From Desulfovulcanus ferrireducens (GTDB lineage: Bacteria > Desulfobacterota > Desulfovibrionia > Desulfovibrionales > Desulfonatronovibrionaceae), in assembly GCF_018704065.1 (NCBI RefSeq), contig NZ_JAGUQP010000012.1, forward strand, positions 1-64,000: a stretch of 64,000 bases of DNA, in the 5' to 3' direction. Shown here piece after piece: positions 29,960 to 39,317 of this stretch (positions are counted from its first letter, which is position 1; the number at the start of each line of letters is the position of its first letter). The position numbers and the translations under genes are program-made. Under the pieces are notes generated by a model. That model did no database searches and had not been told where the DNA came from. It saw only the letters and a program-made list of their open reading frames with translations.

Positions 29960-30787
29960 TTAGTAAGGCCAGATTTCCATCTTCCAGTTCAGGGGCAGAT
30001 AGAATTTTGTGTTCGGACCAAACCATTTGTTGTAGATTTTTTGATATTCGCCACTGTTCCACATGTCAGCCAGACACCGGTTTACAAAATCACGAAAGTC
30101 AGAGTCATTTTCTGGAACACCTAAGCCATAAGGCTCGGAAGAAATATAGTCGCCAACTATTTCGTAGTCATTTGGGTTAGGAGAGCTGTTTTTCAGACCG
30201 AGCAAGATAGTTGAGTCTGTGGTCACAGCAGCCACTTTACCTTGCTGTAATGCCAAGAAGGCTTGAGGATAACCTTCAAAGGAGAGTACCCTACATTTTG
30301 GCTGGGCAGCTTTGATATTTTTTTCAGAAGTGGAGCCCTTTGCTGTACCAACTTTTTTGCCTGCCAGATCAGCTGCAGATTTAATCCCTGAGCCTTTTTT
30401 GACCAATAGTTTTTGACCATCCATGAAATAGGTAATGGAGAAGTCAATGGAGTCTTCACGGGAGAATTTGTGGGTCATGGTTGCGGCCACAATGTCCACG
30501 GAACCTTGTGCAAGCATTGGGATACGTGTGGCTGAGGTTACTGGCTTGAGCTCCAGCTTTACGCCCAATTTTTTGGCAATATAGCGGCAAATATCAATAT
30601 CAAAGCCGACCAGTTGGTTTGTTTTTTCATCCACAAAACCAAAGGGGACAACAGCATCCTTGACTCCGGCAATAAGTTTGCCTCTGGCCTTGATTTTTTC
30701 AATTTTACCGGCCCATGCAGTCATCTGTCCCAGAACAAGAGTTAAAGCTGCAAGCACGAGTAAACTTTTAAGCCATAACTTACGCAT
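29960..30787 (-). CDS. Polar amino-acid ABC transporter substrate-binding protein
   Basis: The 275-aa periplasmic protein has a signal peptide (about 1-26, ending in AWA) and family 3 solute-binding lobes. Visible features are GFDIDICRYIAKKLGVKLEL, an AATMTHKFSRE ligand-site region and KGSTSEKNI. Resemblance is to glutamate/aspartate or glutamine binders; the exact ligand cannot be told. It lies between the ATPase and permease genes in one minus-strand operon. Confidence 0.94.
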   Translation of the reverse strand: MRKLWLKSLLVLAALTLVLGQMTAWAGKIEKIKARGKLIAGVKDAVVPFGFVDEKTNQLVGFDIDICRYIAKKLGVKLELKPVTSATRIPMLAQGSVDIVAATMTHKFSREDSIDFSITYFMDGQKLLVKKGSGIKSAADLAGKKVGTAKGSTSEKNIKAAQPKCRVLSFEGYPQAFLALQQGKVAAVTTDSTILLGLKNSSPNPNDYEIVGDYISSEPYGLGVPENDSDFRDFVNRCLADMWNSGEYQKIYNKWFGPNTKFYLPLNWKMEIWPY

Positions 30788-30820
30788 ACAAGCCTCCTTG
30801 GAAAAAGGTTTTAGGGTTGA

Positions 30821-31549
30821 TTATAAAATTTCTTTTAAAAAGGCCTTTGTCCGTTCATGTTGGGGATTGGTAAAAAAGTGTTCCGGGGTTCCTCTTTCCA
30901 GGATTTCCCCTCCATCCATAAAGATAATCCGGTCAGCAACTTCTCTGGCAAAACCCATTTCATGGGTGACGCAGAGCATGGTCATCCCAGCCCGAGCCAG
31001 ATCCTTCATTACATTTAAAACTTCGTTGATCATCTCTGGGTCCAGGGCTGAAGTAGGTTCGTCAAAAAGGATGGCCTTGGGCCGCATGGCCAGGGCCCTG
31101 GCTATAGCCACACGTTGTTGCTGTCCACCGGATAACTCGACGGGATATTTGTGGGCCTGATCCTTGATGCCAACTCGATCTAAAAGCTCCAGTGCGATGG
31201 TTTCGGCTTCGTCTTTGGGCATTTTTTTTACCTTTATGGGAGCCAATGTGACATTTTTTAGAACAGTGAGATGGGGATAGAGGTTAAATTGTTGAAAAAC
31301 AATGCCGATTTCAGAACGAAGATGATTAATATCCACTGATTTATCGTGGATGTCTTTTCCTTCAAAAAGTATTTGGCCTTTATCAATTTCTTCCAGTCTG
31401 TTTATGCAGCGGATAAGAGTACTTTTTCCTGAACCACTGGGTCCGCAGATAACTAGCACTTCGCCTTTTTCCACTTGCTCGTTGATGTTTTTTAAGACGT
31501 GAAAATCACCAAACCACTTGTTCACGTTGTGAAGTTCGATCATGGCCAT
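30821..31549 (-). CDS. Polar amino-acid ABC transporter ATP-binding protein
   Basis: The 242-aa GlnQ/GltL-type ATPase has Walker A GPSGSGKS, signature [15 protein letters not shown] and Walker [16 protein letters not shown]. Start ATG 31549 ([14 protein letters not shown]) is preferred because AGGTGA lies about nine bases upstream; the frame is open further but the extra residues are not family-like. First gene of the transporter operon that ends in prmA. Confidence 0.96.
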   Translation of the reverse strand: MAMIELHNVNKWFGDFHVLKNINEQVEKGEVLVICGPSGSGKSTLIRCINRLEEIDKGQILFEGKDIHDKSVDINHLRSEIGIVFQQFNLYPHLTVLKNVTLAPIKVKKMPKDEAETIALELLDRVGIKDQAHKYPVELSGGQQQRVAIARALAMRPKAILFDEPTSALDPEMINEVLNVMKDLARAGMTMLCVTHEMGFAREVADRIIFMDGGEILERGTPEHFFTNPQHERTKAFLKEIL

Positions 31550-31804
31550 ATTCAGTTCACCTTTAGACTTTTTTAAATTTTGAAAATGAGAAAAAGCCAA
31601 GAGTTACAAACGAAAACAAATAATCCTTAGTTGAGAAGATTTTTTTTGTCAAACAGATAAGCCAGTTAGGGGGTGGATTGACAAATTATGACAAAAGGAT
31701 TGGCGAGGGGTTACATTTTTGAAAACTAAATGAAAAGTTTATAGAATTTGAGAGGATTGAAGAAAGGATGTTTTTTGTCAAAAAAGTTAATAAAAAAATA
31801 TAGA

Positions 31805-31825
31805 GGCGCATTTTAAAAATGCGCC
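31805..31825 (-). terminator. argD terminator
   Basis: GGCGCATT...AATGCGCC forms a perfect stem directly after the argD stop, followed on the minus strand by CTATATTTTTTT. A good intrinsic terminator for argD. Confidence 0.8.
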
Positions 31826-33025
31826 CTAAACAGTTTCTGCCAGAATCCCTTTTAGAGCCTGTGCAAATCCCACAAGTTCTTCTTCGGGGATGATGAGAGG
31901 GGGTAAAAGGCGAAGGACTTTCTCCTGGGTCAGGTTGAGGACAAAGCCCTTTTTAAGCAGTTTGTTCCAGATCTCATGGCCGGGGATGGTGAGTTCTATG
32001 CCCAACATGAGGCCTGCGCCCCGAACTTCGGCTATTAAATCTGGAAATTCGTCTTTAATCTCTGAAAAGATGTTCAGGCAAAATTGTCCCTTATCCTTGG
32101 TTTGTTCTGCAAGGTTATCTCGAAGAATAATTTCAACAACCTTCTCTGCCACCTTGCAAATTAGGGCATTGCCCCCAAAAGTTGTCCCGTGACTGCCTGG
32201 GCCAAATGCCTCACTTATTTCTTGCGTGGTGAGCAGGGCCCCGATTGGCAGGCCGTTGCCTAGCGCTTTGGCTGAAGTAACAATGTCCGGTTTCAAATTG
32301 TAATGCTGATGCGCCCAGAATTTGCCGGTTCTGGCCAACCCTGTCTGCACTTCGTCAATAATAAAGAGCAAATCATTTTCACGGCAGATATTCTGAACCT
32401 GCACAAGGTATTCAGAGTGTAGCGGCCTAACTCCACCCTCCCCCTGAATGACTTCCAGCATAATGGCCGCAGTGTGTTCACTTATGCCATTTTTCAAAGC
32501 CGTAATGTCATTAAAAGGAACGATTTTAAATCCTGTAGGGTAGGGTGAAAACCCTTCTTTTAGTTTGTCCTGGCCTGTAGCGGTCAAAGTGGCCAGGGTC
32601 CGGCCGTGAAAGGAGCCAGCTAAGGTTATGATTTCAAATTTATCCTTGTTTTTTATTTTTTGCATGTATCGCCTGGCCAGCTTAATGGCCCCTTCATTGG
32701 CCTCTGCCCCGGAATTACAGAAAAAGGCTCGGTTCAGATGAGTTGTACCCAGTAATCTTTCCGCCAGGCCTAATTGTTCTTCTTGATAAAACAAGTTGCT
32801 AACGTGGATGAGCTTTTCAGCCTGTTCTTTTATCACCTGCACAATTTCAGGGTGACTGTGGCCTAAATTGCACACAGAGATGCCAGCCAGCAGGTCAATA
32901 TACTCCTGACCATCAAAATCATACAACTTATATCCTTTGGCTTTTTTTACAGCCAGTGGATAGCGTCCATAGGTGGGACAATGAAGTTTTTTTTCTTTGG
33001 TTTTTATTATGTTAAATTTGTTCAT
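31826..33025 (-). CDS. argD: Acetylornithine aminotransferase
   Basis: The 399-aa class-III PLP aminotransferase converts N-acetylglutamate semialdehyde to N-acetylornithine in arginine synthesis, and may also act in lysine synthesis. Key parts: FFCNSGAEANEGAIKLAR (phosphate-binding loop), FIIDEVQTGLARTGKFWA and the PLP Lys253 in SAKALGNGLPIG. Single-gene unit with its own terminator; divergent from the accessory cluster to its right. Confidence 0.95.
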   Translation of the reverse strand: MNKFNIIKTKEKKLHCPTYGRYPLAVKKAKGYKLYDFDGQEYIDLLAGISVCNLGHSHPEIVQVIKEQAEKLIHVSNLFYQEEQLGLAERLLGTTHLNRAFFCNSGAEANEGAIKLARRYMQKIKNKDKFEIITLAGSFHGRTLATLTATGQDKLKEGFSPYPTGFKIVPFNDITALKNGISEHTAAIMLEVIQGEGGVRPLHSEYLVQVQNICRENDLLFIIDEVQTGLARTGKFWAHQHYNLKPDIVTSAKALGNGLPIGALLTTQEISEAFGPGSHGTTFGGNALICKVAEKVVEIILRDNLAEQTKDKGQFCLNIFSEIKDEFPDLIAEVRGAGLMLGIELTIPGHEIWNKLLKKGFVLNLTQEKVLRLLPPLIIPEEELVGFAQALKGILAETV

Positions 33026-33589
33026 AGGTGAGTGTTTAAGCCCATCAATTTATATGGTCAAGCTGAATTTTAGCGGCTTTCCTGGTTGTGCTGGGCTGTA
33101 TGTGGGTTTCATATTGAAACATCTTTGATGCATGATGTTTGAGGCTTAGCCGTAAGGGATTACGCTATTTTTATTTTTTCTCCTTTTCAAAATGAACTTT
33201 ATCTTTTTGTCGGTCGAGAGAGGGGGATAGGTTTCTTGTTTTAGTCTGGTTGCTGAAAGACGCAGCTTGTAATTTGTTTCAAGGTTCGACATAACGAAGT
33301 CACTGTAAAAAAATGCTTTTGACAGCATACTTTACTTTTAAGGGCTGATGAAGCTCAGAGGCTTAAATACGTTATTTGGTTTTAAGCTATTTAGAGGTTC
33401 AGCATTAAAGGGACGCAAACAAGCCTGTCTGTGTATTGTACGCGGACAGGCTTTATTTGTTGGCGTTGATCCGTTTCAAAATGAAAAAAAAATGCGTCCA
33501 GACAAGTTGTTGTAGGATAAAAATAGATATTATTGTTAATATTTTCAGTTAATTATGAGCATGGCATGTTGTATGCTTATAGGGTGTTC
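33026..33589. other. Divergent intergenic region before the accessory cluster
   Basis: A 564-base AT-rich region lies between argD (minus) and the Usp-like gene (plus). It holds a strong hairpin at 33421-33453 (described separately) and no gene. A short minus-strand open frame at 33146-33328 has no ribosome site or recognisable content. Confidence 0.5.
33421..33465 (+). terminator. Terminator-like hairpin in leader region
   Basis: AAGCCTGTC (33421-33429) and GACAGGCTT (33445-33453) pair exactly, extended by two further pairs, and are followed by TTTATTTGTT. There is no plus-strand gene upstream for it to end, so it may close a small RNA or act as an attenuator ahead of the 33590 gene. Confidence 0.5.
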
Positions 33590-34000
33590 ATGGAAAAAAT
33601 TTTAGTCCCTATTTGGCCGAATCAGGATGATATATGGGTGACTGTCCATGGAATGCAGCTTGCCAGAAGGATCAATGCCCAGCTTTTTTTGTTGGAATTT
33701 TTGGACAGTAAACAGACAACGCATACATTGCCCGATAATAATGGCGGTGATAGAGCTGTCATTATTAAATCTCTGGTTATGGATGCAAAAAAGGGGGGAG
33801 TAAGAAGTGTATATTATAATGTGAATGGAGAATTTCATACTGAAGTCATAAAATATATTAAGGAGCATAACATTAGTATAGTAGTACTGGAGTTGCCTGA
33901 AAGAAAAGTCGGTAAACATGCTAATGATATCTTGATGTTGGTTAAAAAACTGATGGAAACTAATGAATGTAAAATTGAATTTGTCAAGCATCATTGTTGA
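33590..34000 (+). CDS. Single-domain universal stress protein-like
   Basis: The 136-aa product starts MEKILVPIWPNQDD, the usual beta-strand opening of a UspA fold, and ends with a strand after a Lys-rich helix. The canonical Usp ATP-loop G-x2-G-x9-G(S/T) is not evident. ATG 33590 is preferred over a longer frame from 33533 because of the family start; AGGGTG precedes it closely. Overlap or short spacing with the following exporter gene (18 bases) indicates an operon. Confidence 0.75.
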   Translation: MEKILVPIWPNQDDIWVTVHGMQLARRINAQLFLLEFLDSKQTTHTLPDNNGGDRAVIIKSLVMDAKKGGVRSVYYNVNGEFHTEVIKYIKEHNISIVVLELPERKVGKHANDILMLVKKLMETNECKIEFVKHHC

Positions 34001-34018
34001 AAAGGAGGGAAAAAAGGA

Positions 34019-34954
34019 ATGCTTCACATGTATTTGCCCATTGCTGGAAACAGCGTGAATGTTTTTTTGATTTTTGGTCTGGGTGGATTGGTAGGGCTAC
34101 TTTCTGGTATTTTTGGTGTTGGGGGAGGTTTTTTGATGACTCCCTTGCTTATTATGTTTGGTATTCCTCCAACTGTGGCTGCAGCATCCGATTCCAATCA
34201 GATCGTGGGCGCGTCAACTTCAGGTACATTAGCACACTATCGTCTGGGTAATGTTGATATGAAAATGGGGGTGTTGCTGCTTATTGGTGGTGTGTTGGGA
34301 GGTGCTATAGGCGTTCAGGTTATTAAAGTGCTCAGGGCTCTCGGTAATGCTGATTTTTTGATCAATATTACTTATGTTATTATGCTTGGCTTTGTTGGAA
34401 CGTACATGTTTATTGAGAGCTTGCAAAATTTACGCAAAAGTAAAGTTAAGACATCCGACAAGTCTTTGGAAAGCACTCCAAAAGAATCTATTTATATAAA
34501 ATTTATGAAAACACTCCCTTTTCAAACTACTTTTGAAAAATCAGGCGTGACAATGTCAATGTTAATGCCTCTCATCTTAGGAACGTTTGTTGGTATTCTG
34601 GCTGCCATAATGGGAGTTGGTGGTGGTTTTATCATGGTTCCTGTCATGGTTTATCTGCTCAGAATGCCGATGCATGTAGTCGTAGGAACAAGTCTGTTTC
34701 AGATTTTATTTACATGTATTAATGTTACGATTATGCAATCATATACAAACCATACGGTTGATTTTGTTCTAGCGTTGCTTTTATTACTTGGTTCCACGGT
34801 AGGAGCACAATTTGGTACAAGGATTAGTAAAAAATTGAAGGGTGACCAATTAAAAATTATTTTGGCATCGCTTGTATTGCTTGTTATGGTAAAGATGTTG
34901 TTCAGTTTGTTGTTGCCACCTTCAATGCTTTTGTCATATGCAGGAGGTCATTAA
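34019..34954 (+). CDS. TauE/SafE-family sulfite/anion exporter (first)
   Basis: The 311-aa polytopic protein has about eight membrane helices in two homologous halves, each with a GVGGGF motif (LLSGIFGVGGGFLMTPLL near 30 and ILAAIMGVGGGFIMVPVM near 200), the mark of the family. Members are proposed to export sulfite, sulfoacetate or related organosulfonates; the substrate here is unknown. AAGGAGG precedes ATG 34019. The next gene starts two bases after its stop. Confidence 0.92.
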   Translation: MLHMYLPIAGNSVNVFLIFGLGGLVGLLSGIFGVGGGFLMTPLLIMFGIPPTVAAASDSNQIVGASTSGTLAHYRLGNVDMKMGVLLLIGGVLGGAIGVQVIKVLRALGNADFLINITYVIMLGFVGTYMFIESLQNLRKSKVKTSDKSLESTPKESIYIKFMKTLPFQTTFEKSGVTMSMLMPLILGTFVGILAAIMGVGGGFIMVPVMVYLLRMPMHVVVGTSLFQILFTCINVTIMQSYTNHTVDFVLALLLLLGSTVGAQFGTRISKKLKGDQLKIILASLVLLVMVKMLFSLLLPPSMLLSYAGGH

Positions 34955-34956
34955 TT

Positions 34957-35733
34957 ATGAAAGATATAAAGATTATAAAATATATTTTGTTGTTTATGTT
35001 TGTAACAATATTTTTAAGTCAATCTTCAGTGTTTGCTTTTCATTTTAGCCCTGAAGTAATTAAGGTTGGAGTAACATACAAGGGCGCCAAACTGTATGTT
35101 TCAGGAGAAGTTGAAGATGACCGGGATGTTGTGGTGCAGGTTGTGGGGAGTGGGGAGATTGCTCACTTTAAACAAAAAGGCAAAGTCGGCGGCATATTGT
35201 GGATGACCGTTGGCCATGTGACTTTTGAAAATGCTCCCTCTGTGTACTTTACTTATCTACCTGAAAAGATAAGCAAATGGGCTGATGAAAATAATCAATC
35301 CTGGAAGTCTCTTGGCCTGGGCTTTGACGCTTTGTTCCATAAAATTGAAATTTTGCCCGCTTCTAAGGACAAGAAATTATTGTTTGATAATTTCTTAAAG
35401 TTAAAATCTCAGGACAATCTCTATCAATTGGTAAAAAAGGGTGTTTCTTATAAGGCATTGCAGGAGGGTAAAAAGAAATTTATGGCTTCAATTAACATTC
35501 CTGCTAAAATGCCTCTGGGTACGTATGAATTGCGGGTTATTAAAGTAAAAGGGGAGCATATCCAGTCTATAGAGAAGGAGCATTTTAAGCTAGAGGAGGT
35601 CGGTTTTCCCTTATTCCTGAGTAAGCTGGCGTTTGAGCATAGTTTGCTTTATGGAATTATGGCAGTTGTTGTAGCTATTTTTGCTGGTTTATTTATGGGC
35701 GTTCTTTTTAAAGATAGGGGTGGAGCCCATTAA
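34957..35733 (+). CDS. TIGR02186/Alph_Pro_TM-like anchored protein
   Basis: The 258-aa product has an N-terminal signal sequence (about 1-28), an extracytoplasmic domain and a C-terminal membrane helix (about 230-250) followed by FKDRGGAH. The pattern SPEVIKVGVTYKGAKLYVSGEV and GGILWMTVGHVTFENAPSVYF matches what I know of TIGR02186 proteins, which are regularly encoded beside TauE/SafE exporters. It is probably an accessory subunit of the exporter; the biochemical role is undescribed as far as I know. Confidence 0.78.
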   Translation: MKDIKIIKYILLFMFVTIFLSQSSVFAFHFSPEVIKVGVTYKGAKLYVSGEVEDDRDVVVQVVGSGEIAHFKQKGKVGGILWMTVGHVTFENAPSVYFTYLPEKISKWADENNQSWKSLGLGFDALFHKIEILPASKDKKLLFDNFLKLKSQDNLYQLVKKGVSYKALQEGKKKFMASINIPAKMPLGTYELRVIKVKGEHIQSIEKEHFKLEEVGFPLFLSKLAFEHSLLYGIMAVVVAIFAGLFMGVLFKDRGGAH

Positions 35734-35755
35734 ATTAAATAAATGTATCTAACTG

Positions 35756-35895
35756 ACGCAGTTGCAAAAATTAGCGCCGTTAATTGGCAGAACAGACGAA
35801 CGCTGATAAGCTTAACTATAATTCATAAAATTTACTTATCTCACCTGCCACTCCCAATAAACTTTGCGGTACAAAATGATTTTTTGCAGCTGTGT
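35756..35895. repeat. Family E inverted repeat, upstream copy
   Basis: ACGCAGTTGCAAAAATT (35756-35772) and ATTTTTTGCAGCTGTGT (35879-35895) are imperfect inverted copies. The same arm sequence recurs at 38635-38695 on the other side of the dikinase-like gene. The rest of the 290-base gap is AT-rich without a gene; a 64-codon frame at 35743 spans the repeat and is not credible. Confidence 0.55.
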
Positions 35896-36023
35896 CCTAA
35901 ATTAATAAATTTTTCTGCTAGACTATATTACCTTTAATTTTGTATTCTCCAAAAGATAATTGCTGAATGATGTACTGAAAAATGTTTTTAAAAGAGCACT
36001 GGTTTAATTGTTAACATTTCAAA

Positions 36024-38624
36024 ATGGGTTTATCTGTGCCTTATAGTAATCTAAAACAATTTATTTGCGGATTGTCTGAAAAGCTTTGCTCTTTTTTTGT
36101 TTTTGGCAATAAGCAAAAGCATTCCCTCATTGATTTGTTCGAGCATTTTCAAAAATTGATAGCTCAAAATAATACTTCTCTCGAGATAATGTCTGATTTA
36201 GGTGAAAAATTGAGCGGGGAATATGTTTTTGATCGTCACTATATAGAAGATAGCGTTTCGCAATTGACAGATAGTATTTATAAAATGATATATCATCTTG
36301 ATTGTATGGCGCCTAAAAAGTATCTTCAGCTCTTTAGTATTTATAATAGAATAAGATCTGAAATAGATATGGAGTTAAAAGGAAAGGTGTGTGTTCCTGA
36401 TGGTGATCTTATTGTGCCTTATGCAAAGATAGATGATACATTGGAAGATTTAGTAGGAGGAAAAAATGCATCTCTCTGCATTGTTGGGAATGTTCTGGGA
36501 TTTAATATCCCTCCTGGCTTTGCTGTTACAACCAGAGCGTTTGAATTGATATTGAGGGAGGGTATTCTTACCGATAAAATACAGGATTATCTTGCTCAAT
36601 GGCAGCAAGATAAAATTTCTACTGAAGAAGTATCAGCGAAATTGCAGAACATAATTTTAGATGCAAAGTTGCCGGATGAACTTGCAAAGGAAATTCTAAA
36701 AGGCATTGCAGAATTAAAAAAAGAGGTGAGCAAGCAAAATTTGACATTTGCCGTGCGTAGCAGCGCCCTGGGAGAAGACAGCGAACATAGTTTTGCGGGA
36801 CAATACTCCAGTTTCCTTAATGTGCCGGAAGCAAAGGTCTTGGATGCCTATAAACGGGTAGTGGCCAGTACTTATTCCAGAAGAGCGATGGAGTATAGAA
36901 GGGAAAAGGGGATTTTAGAGTCTGAAATTGCTATGGCTGTTGGTTGTCAGGTTATTGTTCCTGCCAGAGTGAGCGGAGTGGTTTATACCCTGGATGCGTT
37001 TAATTTAGAAAAGGAGAGGCTGGTGATTTCGGCCTTGCCGGGGATGGGAGAAAAGTTGGTTGCCGGGCAAAGAGAGGCGGATCGATATTTTGTCTCCAGA
37101 ACGCCGCCTTATTCTATTTTAGGTATGGATATAGTTCATAAAAAAGACATGTTGATTGCAGCCGGAAAGCAGGAAGAAGGGCTAAGTCAAGTTAAGGTCG
37201 ATGAAGAGACTGCGGATCGCCCCTGCCTTACGTCGAACCAGGTATTGGAACTTGCAAAAGCAGCACTGCAACTAGAAAAATATTTTAAACATCCACAGGA
37301 TATAGAGTTCGCCTTTGATGATCAGAACAGATTGGTTATTTTGCAGAGCAGGCCATTAAATTTGCAGCAGAGCAAACCAAGATTATTCTGTGATCTGACA
37401 AAATTGGCTAAAAAATTTCCGGTTATTTTTGAGCAGAAGGGGGAGATTGTCCAGGAAGGAGTGGCGATGGGCAAAGTTTGTCTCATTAAGGATGACAAAG
37501 ACCTTGAGAATGTTTCTGAAGGAGCAATTTTGGTCGCGCATTTTTCCTCCCCTAATCTTGCCAGGGCCATTAAACAGGTAAATGGGATTATTACGGATAT
37601 AGGATCACCATTTGGACATATGGCTACTATAGCAAGAGAATTTAGAGTACCGATGATTGTTAATACTAAAATCGCTACAAAAATTTTACATCAGGGTCAG
37701 GAGATAACTTTGGATGCTACGGAGAATGTTGTTTACGCTGGTTTTATGAAAGAACTTTGTTTTTATAATTTTACAGAGACAAAATTTGGAGAAACTTATG
37801 AATACAGGTTGTTGCGCAGGATTTTAAAAAAGATATCTCCATTAAATTTAGTGGATCCTGATAGCAAAAATTTTTCACCGTCTTTTTGTAAGTCTTTTCA
37901 TGATTTAATCCGTTATATTCATGAACAGGCAGTAAGAGAATTAATAGACCAAAATTATTTTACACATTTTTTTGTACGCAAGCGGGCTGTTAAGGTTAAC
38001 TTAACTATTCCGCTTGGTCTTGTTGTAATTGATATTTCCAATAAGTCTGATTTTAATCTGCAAAAAATAGAGCCGGAGGAATTGGTTTCGTTGCCTTTGA
38101 GAAAGTTTCTCAAAGGAGTAAGTGCTCCTGGCATTTGGGCCAGGGAGCCAGTGCCTGTAGATTTTAAAAGTTTTGTTTCCAGCATGACTAAAACATTTTC
38201 TTCTGATGTTGCGGACCCCAGGTTTGTCGGTCAGAATCTGGCAGTAATTTCTCCTGAATATGCCAATATTAGTTTACGGCTAGGTTATCATTTTACCATG
38301 ATCGATACTTTTGCAACTTCTAATGCGAGGGATAATTATATTTATTTCAGATTTTTTGGTGGAGTTACAGACGATACACGCAAAACCAGGCGGGCCAGGT
38401 TGATTGGCAAGTTACTGGCAGAGAGCGATTTTTTTGTAAGCATTAAGGGAGACTTAGTCATAGGGAGATTAAAGGGTTTGTCAAAGGAAGAAATTCTGGA
38501 AAAGATGTTTGTTCTTGGCGTATTGGTAGCATACACAAGGCAGCTTGATGTGCAGATGGGCGACGAACGAAAAGTAGATTATTTTTTAAGCGAGTTTCAT
38601 AATATTTTGATGAGTTTGAATTAG
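36024..38624 (+). CDS. PEP/pyruvate-binding dikinase-like protein without TIM barrel
   Basis: An 866-aa cytoplasmic protein. Residues 1-135 are a helical region of unknown type. Residues about 140-450 are a pyruvate,phosphate dikinase/PEP synthase ATP-grasp domain (VGGKNASLCIVGN, FAVRSSALGEDSEHSFAGQYSS, IEFAFDDQNRLVILQSRPL). Residues about 470-580 are the swivelling phospho-His domain with His532 in GSPFGHMATIAREFRVP. The C-terminal 290 residues are not the PEP-utilising TIM barrel and match no fold I recognise. It probably makes a phospho-His from ATP and passes phosphate to an unknown acceptor. The ribosome site is weak. It is flanked by family E hairpins. Confidence 0.88.
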   Translation: MGLSVPYSNLKQFICGLSEKLCSFFVFGNKQKHSLIDLFEHFQKLIAQNNTSLEIMSDLGEKLSGEYVFDRHYIEDSVSQLTDSIYKMIYHLDCMAPKKYLQLFSIYNRIRSEIDMELKGKVCVPDGDLIVPYAKIDDTLEDLVGGKNASLCIVGNVLGFNIPPGFAVTTRAFELILREGILTDKIQDYLAQWQQDKISTEEVSAKLQNIILDAKLPDELAKEILKGIAELKKEVSKQNLTFAVRSSALGEDSEHSFAGQYSSFLNVPEAKVLDAYKRVVASTYSRRAMEYRREKGILESEIAMAVGCQVIVPARVSGVVYTLDAFNLEKERLVISALPGMGEKLVAGQREADRYFVSRTPPYSILGMDIVHKKDMLIAAGKQEEGLSQVKVDEETADRPCLTSNQVLELAKAALQLEKYFKHPQDIEFAFDDQNRLVILQSRPLNLQQSKPRLFCDLTKLAKKFPVIFEQKGEIVQEGVAMGKVCLIKDDKDLENVSEGAILVAHFSSPNLARAIKQVNGIITDIGSPFGHMATIAREFRVPMIVNTKIATKILHQGQEITLDATENVVYAGFMKELCFYNFTETKFGETYEYRLLRRILKKISPLNLVDPDSKNFSPSFCKSFHDLIRYIHEQAVRELIDQNYFTHFFVRKRAVKVNLTIPLGLVVIDISNKSDFNLQKIEPEELVSLPLRKFLKGVSAPGIWAREPVPVDFKSFVSSMTKTFSSDVADPRFVGQNLAVISPEYANISLRLGYHFTMIDTFATSNARDNYIYFRFFGGVTDDTRKTRRARLIGKLLAESDFFVSIKGDLVIGRLKGLSKEEILEKMFVLGVLVAYTRQLDVQMGDERKVDYFLSEFHNILMSLN

Positions 38625-38634
38625 TGTATGGGCG

Positions 38635-38695
38635 TAACTGCAAAAAATCAAAATTTGAGAAACACACATTTGTGCCAAATAATTTTTTGCAGTTA
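38635..38695. repeat. Family E inverted repeat, downstream copy
   Basis: TAACTGCAAAAAAT (38635-38648) pairs exactly with ATTTTTTGCAGTTA (38682-38695) around a 33-base loop. It begins 11 bases after the dikinase-like gene and could act as a bidirectional AT-rich terminator. Related arms lie at 35756-35895. Confidence 0.7.
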
Positions 38696-38837
38696 TGTAG
38701 GTATGCAAGGATAAATACAATTTGGATGGGATAAAACAATTGTACAGCTGTAAAATGTATTTGTCTAGACGATTATGAAATTCTAGTTGGCTTATTAAAG
38801 TCGCCGTAACCGTATAAATTTGTTGGAGGAGAGTGTG

Positions 38838-39230
38838 ATGTGCAAGAAAAGGTTCAATATTTTAATTGTGGATGATGAACCAATAGTAAGTAAACGACTG
38901 AAGCCGTCTCTGGAGAGGAAAGGGTATGAAGTAGAGACCTTTGTCAGAGCGGTAGATGCATTGGATAGATTTAAGAATTGTCCATTCGATATTGTTATTA
39001 CAGATTTAAAAATGGAGGAAGAGCTGGACGGAATGAAATTTTTGACTGAGGTCAAATCGTTAAGACCAGCAACCGAGGTTATTGTAATTACCGGCTTTGC
39101 TACAATGGAGACGGCGAAAGAATCATTTAAAAAAGGTGTGTTAGATTTTTTGGCCAAGCCTTTTAAATTAAAGGAGATACATAACGCGGTAGCCAAGGCG
39201 GTGGATAAGATTAAATCGAGAGTAGAGTAA
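38838..39230 (+). CDS. Single-domain response regulator
   Basis: The 130-aa product is one receiver domain with no output domain. Acidic pair DDE near residue 12, phosphoacceptor Asp56 in VITDLKME, conserved Thr in VIVITGFAT and Lys in FLAKPFKLKE. GGAGG lies eight bases before ATG 38838. It may be a CheY/Spo0F-like relay for the kinase at 41280 or interact with the dikinase-like or Usp proteins beside it. Confidence 0.93.
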   Translation: MCKKRFNILIVDDEPIVSKRLKPSLERKGYEVETFVRAVDALDRFKNCPFDIVITDLKMEEELDGMKFLTEVKSLRPATEVIVITGFATMETAKESFKKGVLDFLAKPFKLKEIHNAVAKAVDKIKSRVE

Positions 39231-39317
39231 AAGTTATTTTTGTGTGTGAGGAGTAATGTGTTCGGATTGTTGGAGTATGTGATATTTTAAATAAAAATTT
39301 GTGGAGGAAAGATAGAT

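Noticed and set aside
33146-33328. 60-codon minus-strand frame upstream of argD
   Set aside because: No ribosome site and no recognisable content.
33562-33577. TGGCATGTTGTATGCT, a good match to a sigma-54 -24/-12 promoter (GG-N10-GC)
   Set aside because: Transcription would start about two bases before the ATG at 33590, leaving no leader or ribosome site; without mapping data it is more likely chance.
35743-35937. 64-codon open frame after the TIGR02186-like gene
   Set aside because: It spans a family E inverted repeat and has no protein-like composition or ribosome site.
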